Assembly: GCA_036435485.1 (NCBI GenBank)
Contig: CM071596.1
Location: 62,483,001 to 62,547,000 of the forward strand
Length of the DNA: 64,000 nt
Source of the DNA: Saposhnikovia divaricata
Taxonomy: Eukaryota > Streptophyta > Magnoliopsida > Apiales > Apiaceae
Direction of reading: 5' to 3'
Positions 1 to 12,368 of the stretch are shown in pieces (within the stretch, counting starts at the first letter, position 1; each line of letters begins with the position of its first letter). Below the pieces are notes generated by a model, which was given only the letters and a program-made list of their open reading frames with translations, did not search any database and had not been told where the DNA came from. The translations under genes and the position numbers were made by a program.

Positions 1-3000
1 GCTTCTTGGAAGGGAGTTTTATCCGCAAAACTTCTAGGAGTTGCAACTTCAATTTCTAAAGAATTGCAACTAGAATTTCTCCTTGTCATCTCTACTAACG
101 TATATATAAGTGGCCTTAAAAATCCTGATGCACCAAGAGCCTCAATTGTATTGCTTTTATGTTTTTTAGCAGCAGATATCAGTAATGCAGTCGCTCCAAC
201 TCTCACTTCTAAACAGGTAGAGTTTATTATCCTTTTAGCCAGAGAAGCAATTGTTCTTAAATTTGCAACCAGAGAGTCACCAAGAAGAGCTGGATGGTCT
301 GAACAAAGTCTAGATAAAATTTCAATTGCCTTATCTTGCACTGAAGATGTTCCATCAGCCAGGCAGTGCACGAGAGGGTCTAAGTTTGATGCAACCTCCG
401 CAAGGGCAGTCCATGAGGAGAAACTCCAGTTCCCACCCTGCTTTGTCCGGGACATAAGTGCAACTACTTCTAAAGACTCTGCAGCTTCATTTACATTCAT
501 ATCCATGTCCTTTAAGGAATTAACAATTTCAAGAACAGTTAAACGACATTGCGCATCATTTGTGAGTACATCACCTACTGGAAAATGCCTCAGTAATTGG
601 AGAAGGGCACGTGAAGCACTTTTCTTACCTTCCAAACTTCCGTTACTCAGGACTCTTATCAACGCTGACACAACATCTTCTGCTAGTGCTTCTGCTGCTA
701 TCTTGGAATCAGATAAAAGATTGGCCAGAGCAGCCACTGCAGTCTCTGCTGCAGCAATAAAAGAATTTTTTGCTAACTTTATAAGGGGTTTAACATCCCC
801 TTCAGCAATAGAAAACATCTTGTTTCTAGACTTTGTCCTGATCGGACGAATAAGACGACCCAAGGTGCGTGCAGATTCGGCTGCAATAATCTGGGTGCTA
901 CTATTCAGAAGCTTCATGCAAGGATTCACTACTTCATCCATTGCAAGACTATCACATATATCTTGTCGGCTGCTGAAAAGATCAGCCAAGACACAGGCCG
1001 TGCACCCTTGGGTCACCTCGTCTGAAGAACGAAGAACCTGGACAAGTGATCTCAGTCCTTTATTAGCAGCTGCTCCTTTGTCTACCAGGTCACTCTGCGA
1101 TGCCATAGCCAGTACATGACCAAGAACTTTGATTATGTAAACCTTTGAGGTCGGAGGCTCCCCCTGTAATAAAACTAATAATTGATTAATTGTGGAAGAA
1201 TCAGCTACGCGTATAATCTTTGTTAAAGCCTTTGCTGATGCTTCTTGTCCCACTGGTCCACCATTTTTTAGAACCCACAAGAATGCCGAAACAGCCCCCG
1301 CACTTTCCACACATGCACAGATGTCTTCACTGTGACAACACAAATTCCATAAAATATGTGCCGAGTCCTCCCTTGCCTTCTCAGATCCCATTTCTAGCAG
1401 CTGGACAAGTGGAGGAATCCCACCAGCAGCGGTAATCGCCCACTTACTCTCATCGACTTGGTCAGCAAGGACTGCAAGCATCCCAACAGCATATTCTTGA
1501 TTTTGCTCACTAGATAAGCCCAGTAGTGAAACGAGTAACTGAATTCCATCTCTTCTACCAATGGCTTCCCAGATGCCAATCCCATCACAGCATAAGCTTA
1601 TCAAAGAGTGTATTAAAGAATCCTGAACATCATCAATAGCAATTGTTAAGAGTCCAATTAAAAGCCTTTTAGAGTGTGGTTGCTCAATGGTTATAGAGAG
1701 AAAGGGATTTCCATACAGGCTGGCCAGAGCCTCAAGGACACACCCCTGAACCAGCTTACTATCACGTGGCTTTAAAAGAATTGTTAGAATTTTTTCAATT
1801 TTTGTTGCGTCAAATGAATCTTCCTCAACACCAGATTTCTGCCCATATATCATCAATAAATAAGCGAGTGTCCCAATTATATCAGCAATTGGAGCAGCAA
1901 AGCGTGGCGACTGGCATAGCTCGCCAAGATATAGTATTAAAGAAGACATACCGCCACAAACATTAGCTAATGCTTGTGCTGCACGGACCTGAAGGACCTG
2001 GGCACCCTCTCCTTGCATACACTCCTTTGAAGGGGCAACTACAGCTCCAATGAGAAGTGGCACACCTTCTGCATCTATAACAGCTTTTCTAGCCTCAGTT
2101 GACTTTGAAGTAATAGCTTCCAATGCATCAGCAGCACTTGCACGGGAAGAAACATTGTTTTCCTTGCCCAATAATCTCAATAAAGCTCTAATGGCTCCGG
2201 AATCAATTAGTTTAGGAATGCTATCACTAAAATCCATCAGTAGGCGGGACAATAGAGAAGCTGCATTTGACTGAGCAACATCATTGCTAGATGAAAGAAA
2301 TCCCACAATTACATTCACTCCTCCAGCCTCAAGTGTTGCTCTCCAGAATCCATCTTCATCACTGCATAAATTTCTTAAAGCCCCAGTTACAAACCCTTCC
2401 ACAACTTTGTCTTGTTTGTTACAGGGATTTAGCTGCTCCCACAAAGTTGGTACTACCCCTTCTATCTTAAATATTTTTGTTCCCACATGATCATCCAAAA
2501 TTCCAACTGCTGAAACTACATAGATAGCTTCTGCTGCTGCCTTCCTTGCCTCAAGTGATTCTGACTTCAACAGCGAGAGTAGGGGGGGAATGCATCCACC
2601 AAGAAGAACCTTCAATCGCAAATCTTCATCTTTGCACAGAACACTAAGTATTGCAGCAACATTCACTTTTGATACCAGGGTGCCACTCCGCAGAATAGAT
2701 ATAAATAATGGCATTGCTTGAGCATGTGAGCCAATAAGAGCTTGTGCTTCCTTCCTTGCCCTGGTAATACCCAGCAATCTTGTTGTAATAAGTTCTTTTT
2801 CTTGTGGTGAAGATATTTTCGCATGAAGCTGCTCAAGAAGGTTGGCAACCCTTGATATTATACCATCCGGATCATCCAAATTTGTGCTTCCATCTGATTT
2901 CCTGAGAGAAAAAAGGTAGTCATTTGGTAGGAGAATTAGCGTACCTCTTAAAATAGTGAATGGCAAAAATAAGTAGCCAAAAATACTCCTTTGAGAATTG

Positions 3001-3582
3001 AGCATTATCGAAGGAGTCTAGCTTCTAATTTAAAATATGACAGAATAAGCAAAATATCTTAAGATTCTAACTGAAGCCTAGTGAAGAGAGTCTATTTCAC
3101 AAAATGTTTGAAATTTTTAACATTATCTTAGAGCAATGTACTCCCTCCGTCCCATCCATTTCTTTATACTTTCCTTTTTTGGATGTCCCTCTCAATTCTT
3201 TACATTCTAAAAATTTCCAAAAATAGTAAAGTTTTATAATATAAAAATCAACTACATCCACTATACTCACTTTATACATAAAATATTGATTGGTCCCACC
3301 ACTTTACTAACTTTTCTTACTTTTCTCTACTATCTTACACATTTTCTTAACCTCCGTGCCCATCTCATATGTAAAGAATTGAGAGGGACGGAAGGAGTAA
3401 TATGCTTACACTAAGTACTACATAAAATAAGAAGGTTGTCATTGTTACAACATTTTATTAGGCATCTGAAAAGTTGACTAGTATCGAAATCCAACATGTA
3501 GAAAAGATGTTATCACTAACCTAACTTCATGAGTGGATGATGATTTAAGCCTTCTTTGCACAGGGGAGGGAAAATTCGACAT
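1..3582 (-). CDS. CSI3: CSI3-like armadillo-repeat protein (cellulose synthase interactive), 5' part, runs off the left edge
   Basis: Two coding exons are visible: 3582-3521 (ATG at 3582) and 2901-1, joined by an intron at 2902-3520 (donor AG|GTTAGT, acceptor CTCAG|G). The split codon AG|G restores the frame, giving about 987 residues in the window; the 3' end lies beyond base 1. The protein starts MSNFPSPVQRRLKSSS and is a solenoid of armadillo repeats. It has family landmarks: SSPQEKEL near the start, VLLGGCIPPLL, ESKWAITAAGGIPPLVQLLE, AEGDVKPLIKLAK and VQDKAIEILSRLC. CSI proteins link cellulose synthase complexes to cortical microtubules at the plasma membrane; the family's C-terminal C2 domain would lie outside the window. 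The wording around SSPQEKEL and the following repeats fits CSI3 better than CSI1. No stop or frameshift was seen, so the gene looks functional. Plus-strand ORFs here are antisense shadows. Confidence 0.93.
3141..3397. mobile_element. Stowaway MITE in CSI3-like intron
   Basis: The 257-bp element begins CTCCCTCCGTCCC and ends with the inverted counterpart GGGACGGAAGGAG. TA dinucleotides flank it at 3139-3140 and 3398-3399. This terminus and TA target are diagnostic of Stowaway MITEs, which Tc1/mariner transposases mobilise. It has no coding capacity and lies wholly inside the intron at 2902-3520. Confidence 0.93.
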
Positions 3583-6500
3583 TTTACCGAGACTCCACTT
3601 TAGAACCTGCCTATTGCTCCTGCAATTTGCAAAAAGTCAATCCTATCATATGCCGCTTAGGCACTAGCATGATGCAGCACTAGGTAATATAGAGCGACTG
3701 TACATTAAAACTTAAAGAAAGAAGTGTAATCATAACAAACTTGACCGATCAATCCATACCAAGTTTTTCATTATGCTATATCAACAGAGTGAATGATATA
3801 CCAACCAGACGGCTAGTTGACTAGGCACCCAAGTTGACAGGACAAACATCATGTTTAATTATTATACTAATAACCGAACTTGAATACAATATGTTGATAT
3901 GTAGTTTACCCGTTGTGCAAGGTGTGTACCTCTATTTCGTTTACTCATTCTGTGTACCTTAACTATTTAAAAAATGCAGAATGTGTACTGCAGTTAGAGA
4001 GAAATAAACGGCGTCATAATAGGTTTGTTACAAACATTTCTGCCATTCAAGTACTACCGTCTGGTATCGTAAACCATCAACACATCCTGGTATCTATGCT
4101 ATAGCCCCTTGTCATCCCAACTTAATTTCTTGGCGAGGCATATATCCTGCCATTCTCATACCAATGAGTATATTCTCTGTATATGTAGTTGTAGATTTCT
4201 CTCATTGTCTATAGACTGCTCTATATATACTACAATTGGAAGCTGTTATACTAGGCATTAGTTGATTTCTTAGAGGTTTGATGATCACTTAGCTTACTAC
4301 CCAAAGAATGTCCAGATTATAGTCATAAGTATACCTTGAACCACGCATAAGCTTAGTATCTTGGTTATATTTCACGATGTTTAGTCTTTATTTATTACCT
4401 ATAAGTGACACTAATCACTTATATGCTATGGCTTGTTATAATCCAAAAATTTTAAATATATTTAAGCTTGTATATTGTTCTTGCCAAAATTTTAAGCATT
4501 GATCGATTTGTAGGTGCCCATGATCATTTGACAATCAAGTATCATTTTGGTGGTCATTTTGATACAAATTCTTGAAATTATGCTGACAGAAACATAAGAC
4601 ATGGTGATATGTGTGATTTTGATCAACTTAGTAAAATAAATGTAGGTAATGTGTTCAATGAGTGTGGGTGGGTGAGTGTTGGATTTTTGGAAATTTATTA
4701 CAAACTCCCACACTCTGAAATGGATGTTGCTTTATTTCCTTTAAATTTTAGATTCTAATGCAGATGTAATTGAAATGTGCATCTTTACTCATCTAGGATA
4801 ATGTATGTTTATTGTGAAAGTCCAAACCCACTAATCTGAGAAACAATAGATTTTGGCCCTTCATCTTGGTTGAAGTTTGACTACATTGATAATACCATTT
4901 GTGCCCAACGTGAGAAAGAGCAGCTATACCAATTGTTATGATTAGAGCGAATTAACAAAGACTTTAACGATACAGAAGCCATTGTTGAAGCACTTGATCA
5001 AGTTACAATTAAGTACCAAGATCATAGTGATGATTATAGTATTTTCATGGTAATGGCTCTACATGGATAGTACTGATGAAGATGTCACTGCTGTTTGGAG
5101 AAAAATGAGACATATATCAAAGGTAGTTGAGGATGAGGATGGTACTGAACATGTTGTGAATGCTAGTGAAATTATTGAGGCAACAACAGATATTAAATCC
5201 ATTTAAGAAGATGATAATTACATTCTATTTGACTTCAGTGAGTGTGGTGAAAGTGATCAAGAAACAAGGTTGCTAACAGCACATCACTGATGATGAAAAT
5301 GGCGAACTGCATTATCCTACCTTCAATGATGATGAAGATGGCGAACTGCATTATTTTTATTTCATAAATAATTCTGTAATTGTTATGAGCTTGATCAATA
5401 CTCTATTATCTATATATTTGTTTGTCAAATAGTGTATGAACATTGTTGATGTTCTTAATGCATGAACCATGAACCACAGTAAAGCAACTACATAAAATAT
5501 ATGGCATTAATATTGAATTTAAAGGAACGTTGATGGTTTACGATACCGAACTGCAGTACTTTAATGGCGAAAATGTACGAAACAAACCTACTATGACGCT
5601 GTTTATTTCTCTCTAATGGCAATGCACATTTTTGCAAATGTTTATATAGTTAAGGTACACAGAATGAGTTAAATGATATAGATGTACACACCTTGAATAA
5701 GGAGTAAACTATGAATACACATATTTAGCATACATGTAGGCTTGTGCTCAAATGACAATGGTAAGAACCAGAGATTTGTGTAGTTGGAACCGGTAATCTG
5801 GGCCAAATCATTAATCATGAAATTAGTACAGTTCACCACTTACAGTTACATAATTCACAATGATCTGCATCAAAATTACCAGTTTGAACTTCACAAATCA
5901 CTAGTTCGCAGCTCTCAATTTAAGCCGGTTCTCATTGGAGCGTGACCTTTCAGAAGGTATAATGGAAACTTAAAATCACAGCACAACCTTCTAACTCCAA
6001 AGTAAAAGAGCAATTCATAAGAATCTTTTGGTAATGTTAGTAATAGACTAATAGGCAATGCTAGTAATAGTAGGAATATATTACCAAGACTGAATTTTTC
6101 TACCAAATTAGTAGATCGAATACCTATTTGACAACTTGATACTTACCATCCATACCATAAACAAGGTTGTATCCTACTGAACAAGCTCTTTATTACTCAA
6201 ACGAAATCAATAAATGGGAAAAAATGCAGAAACAAATTACCTTAACCGATAAAATGGATGAATATTTCCCCGAAATCCCCTCCTTCAAACCAAACCCATT
6301 TCTTTAATCACAAAATCATAGCAACCACATTGAATAAACCCCAGCTACAGCTAAATTTGCTTAACTGATGAAGAAGCAAGCTCAAACCAGTAAATTTCCT
6401 GTAAAATTCAAGAACCATATAACACAAAAAAAACATCAAAACCCAGTAAGTAACAAAACCAAAAAATTAAATATATGAATACATTTTCCAAAACAAAAAA

Positions 6501-6830
6501 AATAAATTCCCAATAAAATTCACACCTCCATAAATTAAACCACACAAATAGCACAAACAAAAGATGAGATCAAGAACCAAGTTATAAAAAATGCAAATTT
6601 CTCATAGCCCACCAAATTATAACACAAAATGTACATGTTCTAACACACAAACAATCACATGCACAAATTTATACATACATGTGTAATGTGTGTATATAAA
6701 CATGAGATTACCTTGAAATAGTAGAGTCTGGGAAAGAAGAACATAGAGGGTGGTGAAGGATTGATTGATTACAGACAAAGAAAGGGGTGGGAAAGAAGAT
6801 AATTAATTAATTAAATTAATTTCTGGGTTT
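3583..6830 (-). promoter_or_regulatory. Putative 5' UTR exons and promoter region of the CSI3-like gene
   Basis: On the minus strand, consensus splice sites define likely untranslated exons. One is a first exon ending at 6712 (CAAG|GTAATC). A second spans 6398-6241 (acceptor TTTACAG|G, donor TTAAG|GTAA). A third starts at 3619 (acceptor TTGCAG|G) and carries the ATG at 3582. The introns are 6399-6711 and 3620-6240; the larger one holds a long inverted-repeat element. The region before the first exon contains a CT-rich stretch typical of plant leaders. The transcription start is not fixed. These are splice predictions by eye. Confidence 0.55.
3893..5711. mobile_element. Long-TIR DNA transposon, Mutator-like, decayed, in 5' UTR intron
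   Basis: A block of about 190 bp at 3905-4095 recurs in inverted orientation at 5525-5710 with scattered mismatches. Shared landmarks are TAGTTTAC, AAGGTGTGTAC, TCTGTGTACCTTAACTAT, AGAGAGAAATAAAC and GGTATCGTAAACCATCAAC. Flanking sequence GAATACAATAT on the left and GAATACACATAT on the right may be a degenerate target duplication. Long TIRs and a 9-11 bp duplication suggest the Mutator superfamily, but the class is not proven. The interior has broken open stretches (about 4860-5290) and a roughly 40-bp tandem repeat near 5285-5355, but no recognisable transposase. Confidence 0.72.
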
Positions 6831-7164
6831 TTGTTTTTATTTTTGTTGAATTATTTTGATGAAGTTGTCTATTTTTACATGCTTGCTGTGTTTGTTTGCC
6901 ATTTTGATTTGATGATGGGACAAGGAACAGAGAAAACAGGCGAAACACTCGCTTCTAGTTCTGTAATAAAAGTAGCTTTTGGTGTCACAAAGGTTGCTTT
7001 CAAATATTTAAAATCTATATTTAAATATTCTAAAAACACAAAATCTAATTTTATGTTTAATTTAAATTTCACTTTTATAGAGGTTCAATTGTATGTGGAG
7101 TAAAGGATGAGGAATAAATAAAAGAATACTAAAAATTTATGATTTAAAATATAATTATTTAATA
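6831..7164. other. Intergenic AT-rich DNA, nothing recognised
   Basis: This is the upstream flank of the CSI3-like gene. A 90-codon open frame here has no recognisable motif and only a short internal repeat (KVAFGVTKVAFKYLKS). I do not call it a gene. Confidence 0.5.
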
Positions 7165-9809
7165 TCTATATATATTATAATGTCAGGAGATCGGAAATGC
7201 ACCAGAATCGTTTAAAATATTTTTCTTAAATTTTCACTTTTTTGCTTTTTTTTTATTTAATTTTTTCTTGCATTAAGTAGCATTTTAATGACATCTTAAT
7301 GGCATCTTAATAATCATTAATTACACTTATGAATATATATATATATATATATATATTAAATTTACGTCATGTTATTTATATAAAAGATTAACAAATTTTA
7401 TTTGAGTATTATAATTATTATTCAAATTTAAATAATTAGTTATATGTATAAAACTAAGATTATTTTCATGTAAATTAACGACTTAAAATTGTTCACATTG
7501 CGTCATTTTTTGTTACATGTTGAAGATTTTTGCAAACTTTTTTCGAACGATTGTAAGAGAAATGATCTTAACTTCTCGAACAATATTTTATCAATAATTG
7601 TGGAAATCGTTATAAGTTATAGAAGTATAACCTTTTGGTTAAAATCTAGAATTTGTACAAAATAATATTGACGGATTTTTTATTTTTTACATAATAAAAT
7701 CAATCATTTTATTGCGCAATTAAGTCGATAAAAATGTTATACATATGTTGTTTCATTATATTGTGTCAAAATAATTTAATATTCTAATTATATAAATTCT
7801 TATGCTATTATTGAGCATATATGTTATGAGAGGGGTGTCGACTTTCAAAACGTTATTTAGTTCTATTTAATATTGTATTTGCTACTTTTCATATTATGAT
7901 ATTTCTAAGATTATTAAACTTTTTGATATATAATTAGAGTATTATTCTAACTAATAATTCATACAAACTGTTTTAAATCACTTTTTTAGGAAAATTTTAA
8001 AATACCAATCTACATATATTATAATAGCCGGAGATTGAAGAGGCTTTCACTCTGAAGCTTCAAAAAAAATTTCTTGATTTTTTTATTAAATAATTTCCTT
8101 GCATTTAATAGGATTATAATTAGTCATTAATTGTACCTATTAAACTTATATTAAATACACTTTAGTTTATACTTAAAACAAAATTTTAGCCAATAATTAT
8201 TATAATTATCTATACAACATATTTTAGTTATTATTATTTCTTTATTAGAACATTTTAATTATTATATTAATATAAAATATTAATTATCCATATAAAAGTA
8301 CAATTATTTCAAGTTAAAATGATAAACTAAAATTGTTTATATATTTCATTTCTAATCCTTATTCAAAATCATTGCAATTTTTTTGGTAATAATAAATAAA
8401 CAATTTTAACTTTTCGATAAATTCGCAATCAGTGACGTGAGAATCCTGATAAGTTACGGAAGTATATAAATTTTTCAATTAACATCTACAATTTAAAATA
8501 CAAGTAATATTATATAAATTACTTTTACACATGAAACATGGGGTATGATCAACTCGATTAAATTGAATCAATCCAACCTTTTTCTTTAATGATTAAATCA
8601 ATGAAAAAGTTATACATTCGTTGTTTCATTATATTGTGTTGGAATAAATTAATATTCTAACTAAACACATTCTTATACTAATACTAATCAATTAATCGCG
8701 CATGTATGTTATGAGATGAGTGTAAGCTTTGAATAACATTTTATTTAATATTTATAAATTTTTATTATAAAAATTATGTTGACAATGTAATTTGGTAGGA
8801 AAAAAAATAAGAGGCCTTTATGGAGTTGATGAAGTTGATAATATGTTAGAGAATCTTCATTTTGCTTAAATAATTAATTTTAAACGAATTACTGTTTATT
8901 CAGAATCCAATAATTTTTAGATTCATTTTTGTTGGAGACAGAATATAATTACATGTACATATTTATTATAAGATTTGATATAAAAGTATTAAAATATGTG
9001 AGTACCATTTTGAACATGTGTCCATGAATTTAAATTAAATATTACATACAAATAAAGTTCTTACAAATAATGCTCAAAAAAATTAACCAAATGAATATAT
9101 ACAAGTGTCGGATCACTCCAAAAAATATGAAGCATGACTTACAAAATGCATTTGAATTCTCTTTTGTTTGTCATAGAACCAAATTTATCGGCAAGTTAAT
9201 TCAATCACACTTCTTATCACATTTACATTCTGCTTCTTTTCTTCGTCATACAAACAAATTTTTCAACAAACTAAGCAATCACGTCTTTCATAATGGCATC
9301 GACAACAAAAACATTTCAAAAATGTTACTTTTACTTATCCATTGTCAAACTTTACAAATATTTATCAATATTAAATTTCAAAAACATTTTTTATGCAACA
9401 AAATAGATGTCATCAATATTTTCGAAAATATTATTATTAACACTTAAGAGTTTAACTAAAACATGTTTTCTTTTCTTTTCTCTATAATTCTTAAACATTC
9501 AAATTTAATTACATTTTACACAAGTTTCAATTTATCATATCAACTTTCAAATAATAAAACTCAACGAACAATGATGTTATCAGTTATATATACAATTTTT
9601 AAAAATATTTTCGTGCCGCACGCTAAAACATGTTTTCTTTTCTTTTCTCTATAATTCTTAAACATTCAAATTTAATTACATTTTACACAAGTTTCAATTT
9701 ATCATATCAACTTTCAAATAATAAAACTCAACGAACAATGATATTATCAGTTATATATACAATTTTTAAAAATATTTTCGTGCCGCGCGTAGCGCGGTTT
9801 TGTTACCTA
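7165..9809 (+). mobile_element. Two diverged Helitron-like copies in tandem
   Basis: Two similar heads occur: TCTATATATATTATAATGTC at 7165 and TCTACATATATTATAATAGC at 8009, each preceded by A. The sequence after each head is recognisably homologous between copies (for example the block at about 7690-7850 against about 8590-8730). A single GC hairpin (GCCGCGCGTAGCGCGG, around 9782-9799) lies near the right end, as in Helitron 3' ends, but the final CTRR is not clear. Very AT-rich, with no coding capacity seen. Confidence 0.4.
9457..9790. repeat. Tandem duplication, 167-bp unit x2
   Basis: The block starting AAACATGTTTTC near 9458 repeats almost identically starting near 9625. The first unit ends GTGCCGCACGCTAAAAC and the second ends GTGCCGCGCGTAGCGCGG. 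Only a few bases differ, so the duplication is recent compared with the surrounding Helitron-like decay. Confidence 0.9.
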
Positions 9810-10081
9810 TTTATATTTATTTGAGACATATATAACATGATTTAGGAAATAGTTTTTTCAAAAAATAATTATAGAACATTGTTAAGTATATCAGATTAGA
9901 TATAAAAAATTATATAAAATGATGTGAAATTATTAATATATATTATGAAATATTTTCATTAATTTAATTAATAATTTGTATATCAAATTTGATATCTCTA
10001 TCAATTTTGATAATACTATGTTTACAAATTTATTGGTGTTTTTAAAACTTGAATAATTTTGTACCTTGGAGTTGGGATCAA

Positions 10082-11196
10082 TCTATACTATTATATTAAA
10101 GCCGAAACATTGAAAGTTTTAAAAGTTTTGGTTTTCGATTTGGTTATCATATTTATTACATAAATAATAACATAATATAATTAATGGTAATAAGGTGATT
10201 GGCTTTTCCCTGTTAACTTTTAGTTTAAAATATTACCCTTTATAAACAATTAAAAACATAAATCATACCATATCTTTATCTTTTAATCATTAATATTTCT
10301 ATCTAATTAAAACGTGTTACCTTCTATCTAATTAAAACACGTTACCTTTTACTTTAAAAATAATCTTGCAATCATTAATATATACAACTAAATACATAAA
10401 TCATACCATATTTTTAATCATTAATATTTTTATCTAATTAAAACACGTTACCTTCTATTTAATTAAAACATGTTACCTTTTTACAATCATTAATATATAT
10501 ATTCAAAAATATTACACCATATCTTTCAACCATTAATAAACACCTAAAAACATGAATCATACACATCTTTCAATCATTAATATTTTTTTCTAATTAATCA
10601 CGTTACCTTTTAATTTAAAACTAATCTTGCAACCATTAATATATATCCAAAAATATTACACCACATATTTCCGTTATTAATAAAATATATTAAAAATCAG
10701 TATACATTATTTATAATAACAAAACATAAGTATAATCCTTAAACATGAATATATCAAATTATGTTAAAATAAAATTAAACAATTATTGAAAAGAGAAAAT
10801 GATGTTTATATAAAAATTTATACTATACTATAATAAGTGAAAGGGGTATAATTTGTAGTTTCGTTATCACCTCATTTTCGGTTATCCCCTCATTCACAAC
10901 CGTTATATCTTCAATTCAAATAAATCATGACCGTGGTTATCCCCTCATTCACAACCGTTATATCTTCAATTCAAATAGATCATGACCGTTAGATATAACA
11001 ATACTAAAATTTGTTACATATAAAGATATTCGTGCCACCTACATACTAATTTATATTTAATACTAAAAATTATTATATATAAAGATGTAAGGTTCGAATT
11101 TTTTCAATAACATATTAAAATTAAAATTTATAATATTATACTATATTATAAACAAATTTTAAAAATTAAAGATAACCCGTACTTTGTACGGGCTAA
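10082..11196 (+). mobile_element. Non-autonomous Helitron
   Basis: The element begins TCTATACTATTATATT after an A at 10081 and ends CTAA at 11196 before a T. This is the A|T insertion site expected for Helitrons. A perfect 7-bp stem, CCCGTAC-ttt-GTACGGG (11176-11192), sits just before the terminal CTAA. There is no target duplication and no Rep/helicase coding. Inside are a tandem repeat of about 55 bp (about 10878-10988, containing CCCCTCATTCACAACCG) and repeated AATTAAAACACGTTACC blocks (10300-10620). Confidence 0.82.
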
Positions 11197-11867
11197 TATT
11201 CGTATTATTTATAAACTATTTAAATCGGATCAGACTTGTCAGTTGTCACTGGTAAAAGTTAAGATTAAGCCAATGAAATGAAAGTGGCACAAATAACTAA
11301 CAACATATTTACACAATAATTTAAGTAATAAAAAAATAATAAAAAGAGATCAGAAAAACATCCTACTGACACCAGATGCATCTCAATTGTTTAATCGTCG
11401 GCAAAAAATAATACCGTTGAAATACTGTTGGATACACTTGGGCCCGACTATAATAATACTTGCATTCTTAGCCTTTCAAATAACATGGTTGCTTGAAATT
11501 ATATTTTTGAAAATAAATTCTAAATGATACTAGTATGTTTGTAACATTCAACCTTTTTTTTTGTCGGTGTAAATTCCAAACTTAATCCTCTTTGTTTTAC
11601 ATAAATAATACCTATTTGTATTAGAAATGTTTTTTTTGAAAATAGTATTAGAAATGTTTTTAATCTCCGGTATTTCTTTGATTAACTCAGCAACCTCTTT
11701 GTTTTATTATAAACTTTAAAGATTAAATTAGCAAAATATAATTATGCTCTTATTTTAGTAACATGAGCATAACTCCTTGGTAGAAAAAAACATGAGCATG
11801 ACTCAAGTTAAAAACATGAAATTAAATTTTATTTAAGTACACTTAAAAGCAAGTACAACAGTTTTAG
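11197..11867. other. Intergenic DNA, nothing recognised
   Basis: AT-rich sequence without a credible ORF, RNA gene or terminal repeat. Confidence 0.5.
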
Positions 11868-12230
11868 GGCTCATTTGGATACTTTAAAATAAGTTACTTA
11901 TTGCTTTTAAGTGACATGTAAATTATAAGTGATATAAGTAAATCATAACTTATAAGTAAGTAGAGTATTTGGTAAATCAGAATTTATAAGTCAGTTGAGT
12001 GTTTGGTAAATCAGAACTTATAAGTTTATTTTTTTTATTATTTTCAAAATATTTGTTTTTTAATATATATCAATAGATGTCAATGGATAGATCTCGATGA
12101 GTAGAGAAATTTGATATATACATATCAATTTTCTAATGAACGGATCAAAAGATATATGATTTTGAAAATTTGAAGGATATTATATATTATGTGTATCGAG
12201 AAATAAGAATAAACTTAAAGTTGAATGTTA
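11868..12230. mobile_element. Left part of a TAAGT-rich MITE, interrupted by nested insertions
   Basis: Repeated ACTTATAAGT and GGTAAATCAGAACTTATAAG blocks match, in inverted orientation, the complete MITE at 27117-27626. They share AGAGTGTTTGGTAAATCAGA and the stretch before CTCGATGAGTAGAGAAATTT. The right part of this copy continues at about 26635-26700 (GTTGAGCTAATAAGGGCTTG), after the nested Tourist-like MITE and SIRE-A. Confidence 0.65.
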
Positions 12231-12368
12231 AGAAGAAACTCCAAGAATTACCCTATACATCCTCCTAAGTTAAAATTTGAGGAAATTGGAACAAAAATCA
12301 TCTTCGACAATCTCCTTGTCCCTCCCTATAAGATTAGGAGCTCTAAATCTTTCCTCAATGAACATTGA

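Noticed and set aside
64..1119. 351-codon plus-strand ORF
   Set aside because: It is antisense to the CSI3-like armadillo exon, whose minus-strand frame is open from 2901 to 1 and matches the CSI family.
6831..7103. 90-codon ORF upstream of CSI3-like gene
   Set aside because: No domain, AT-rich composition and a short internal repeat; likely chance.
9070..9447. 125-codon ORF in the Helitron-like region
   Set aside because: Low-complexity Asn/Lys/Ile/Phe composition expected from AT-rich DNA; no motif.
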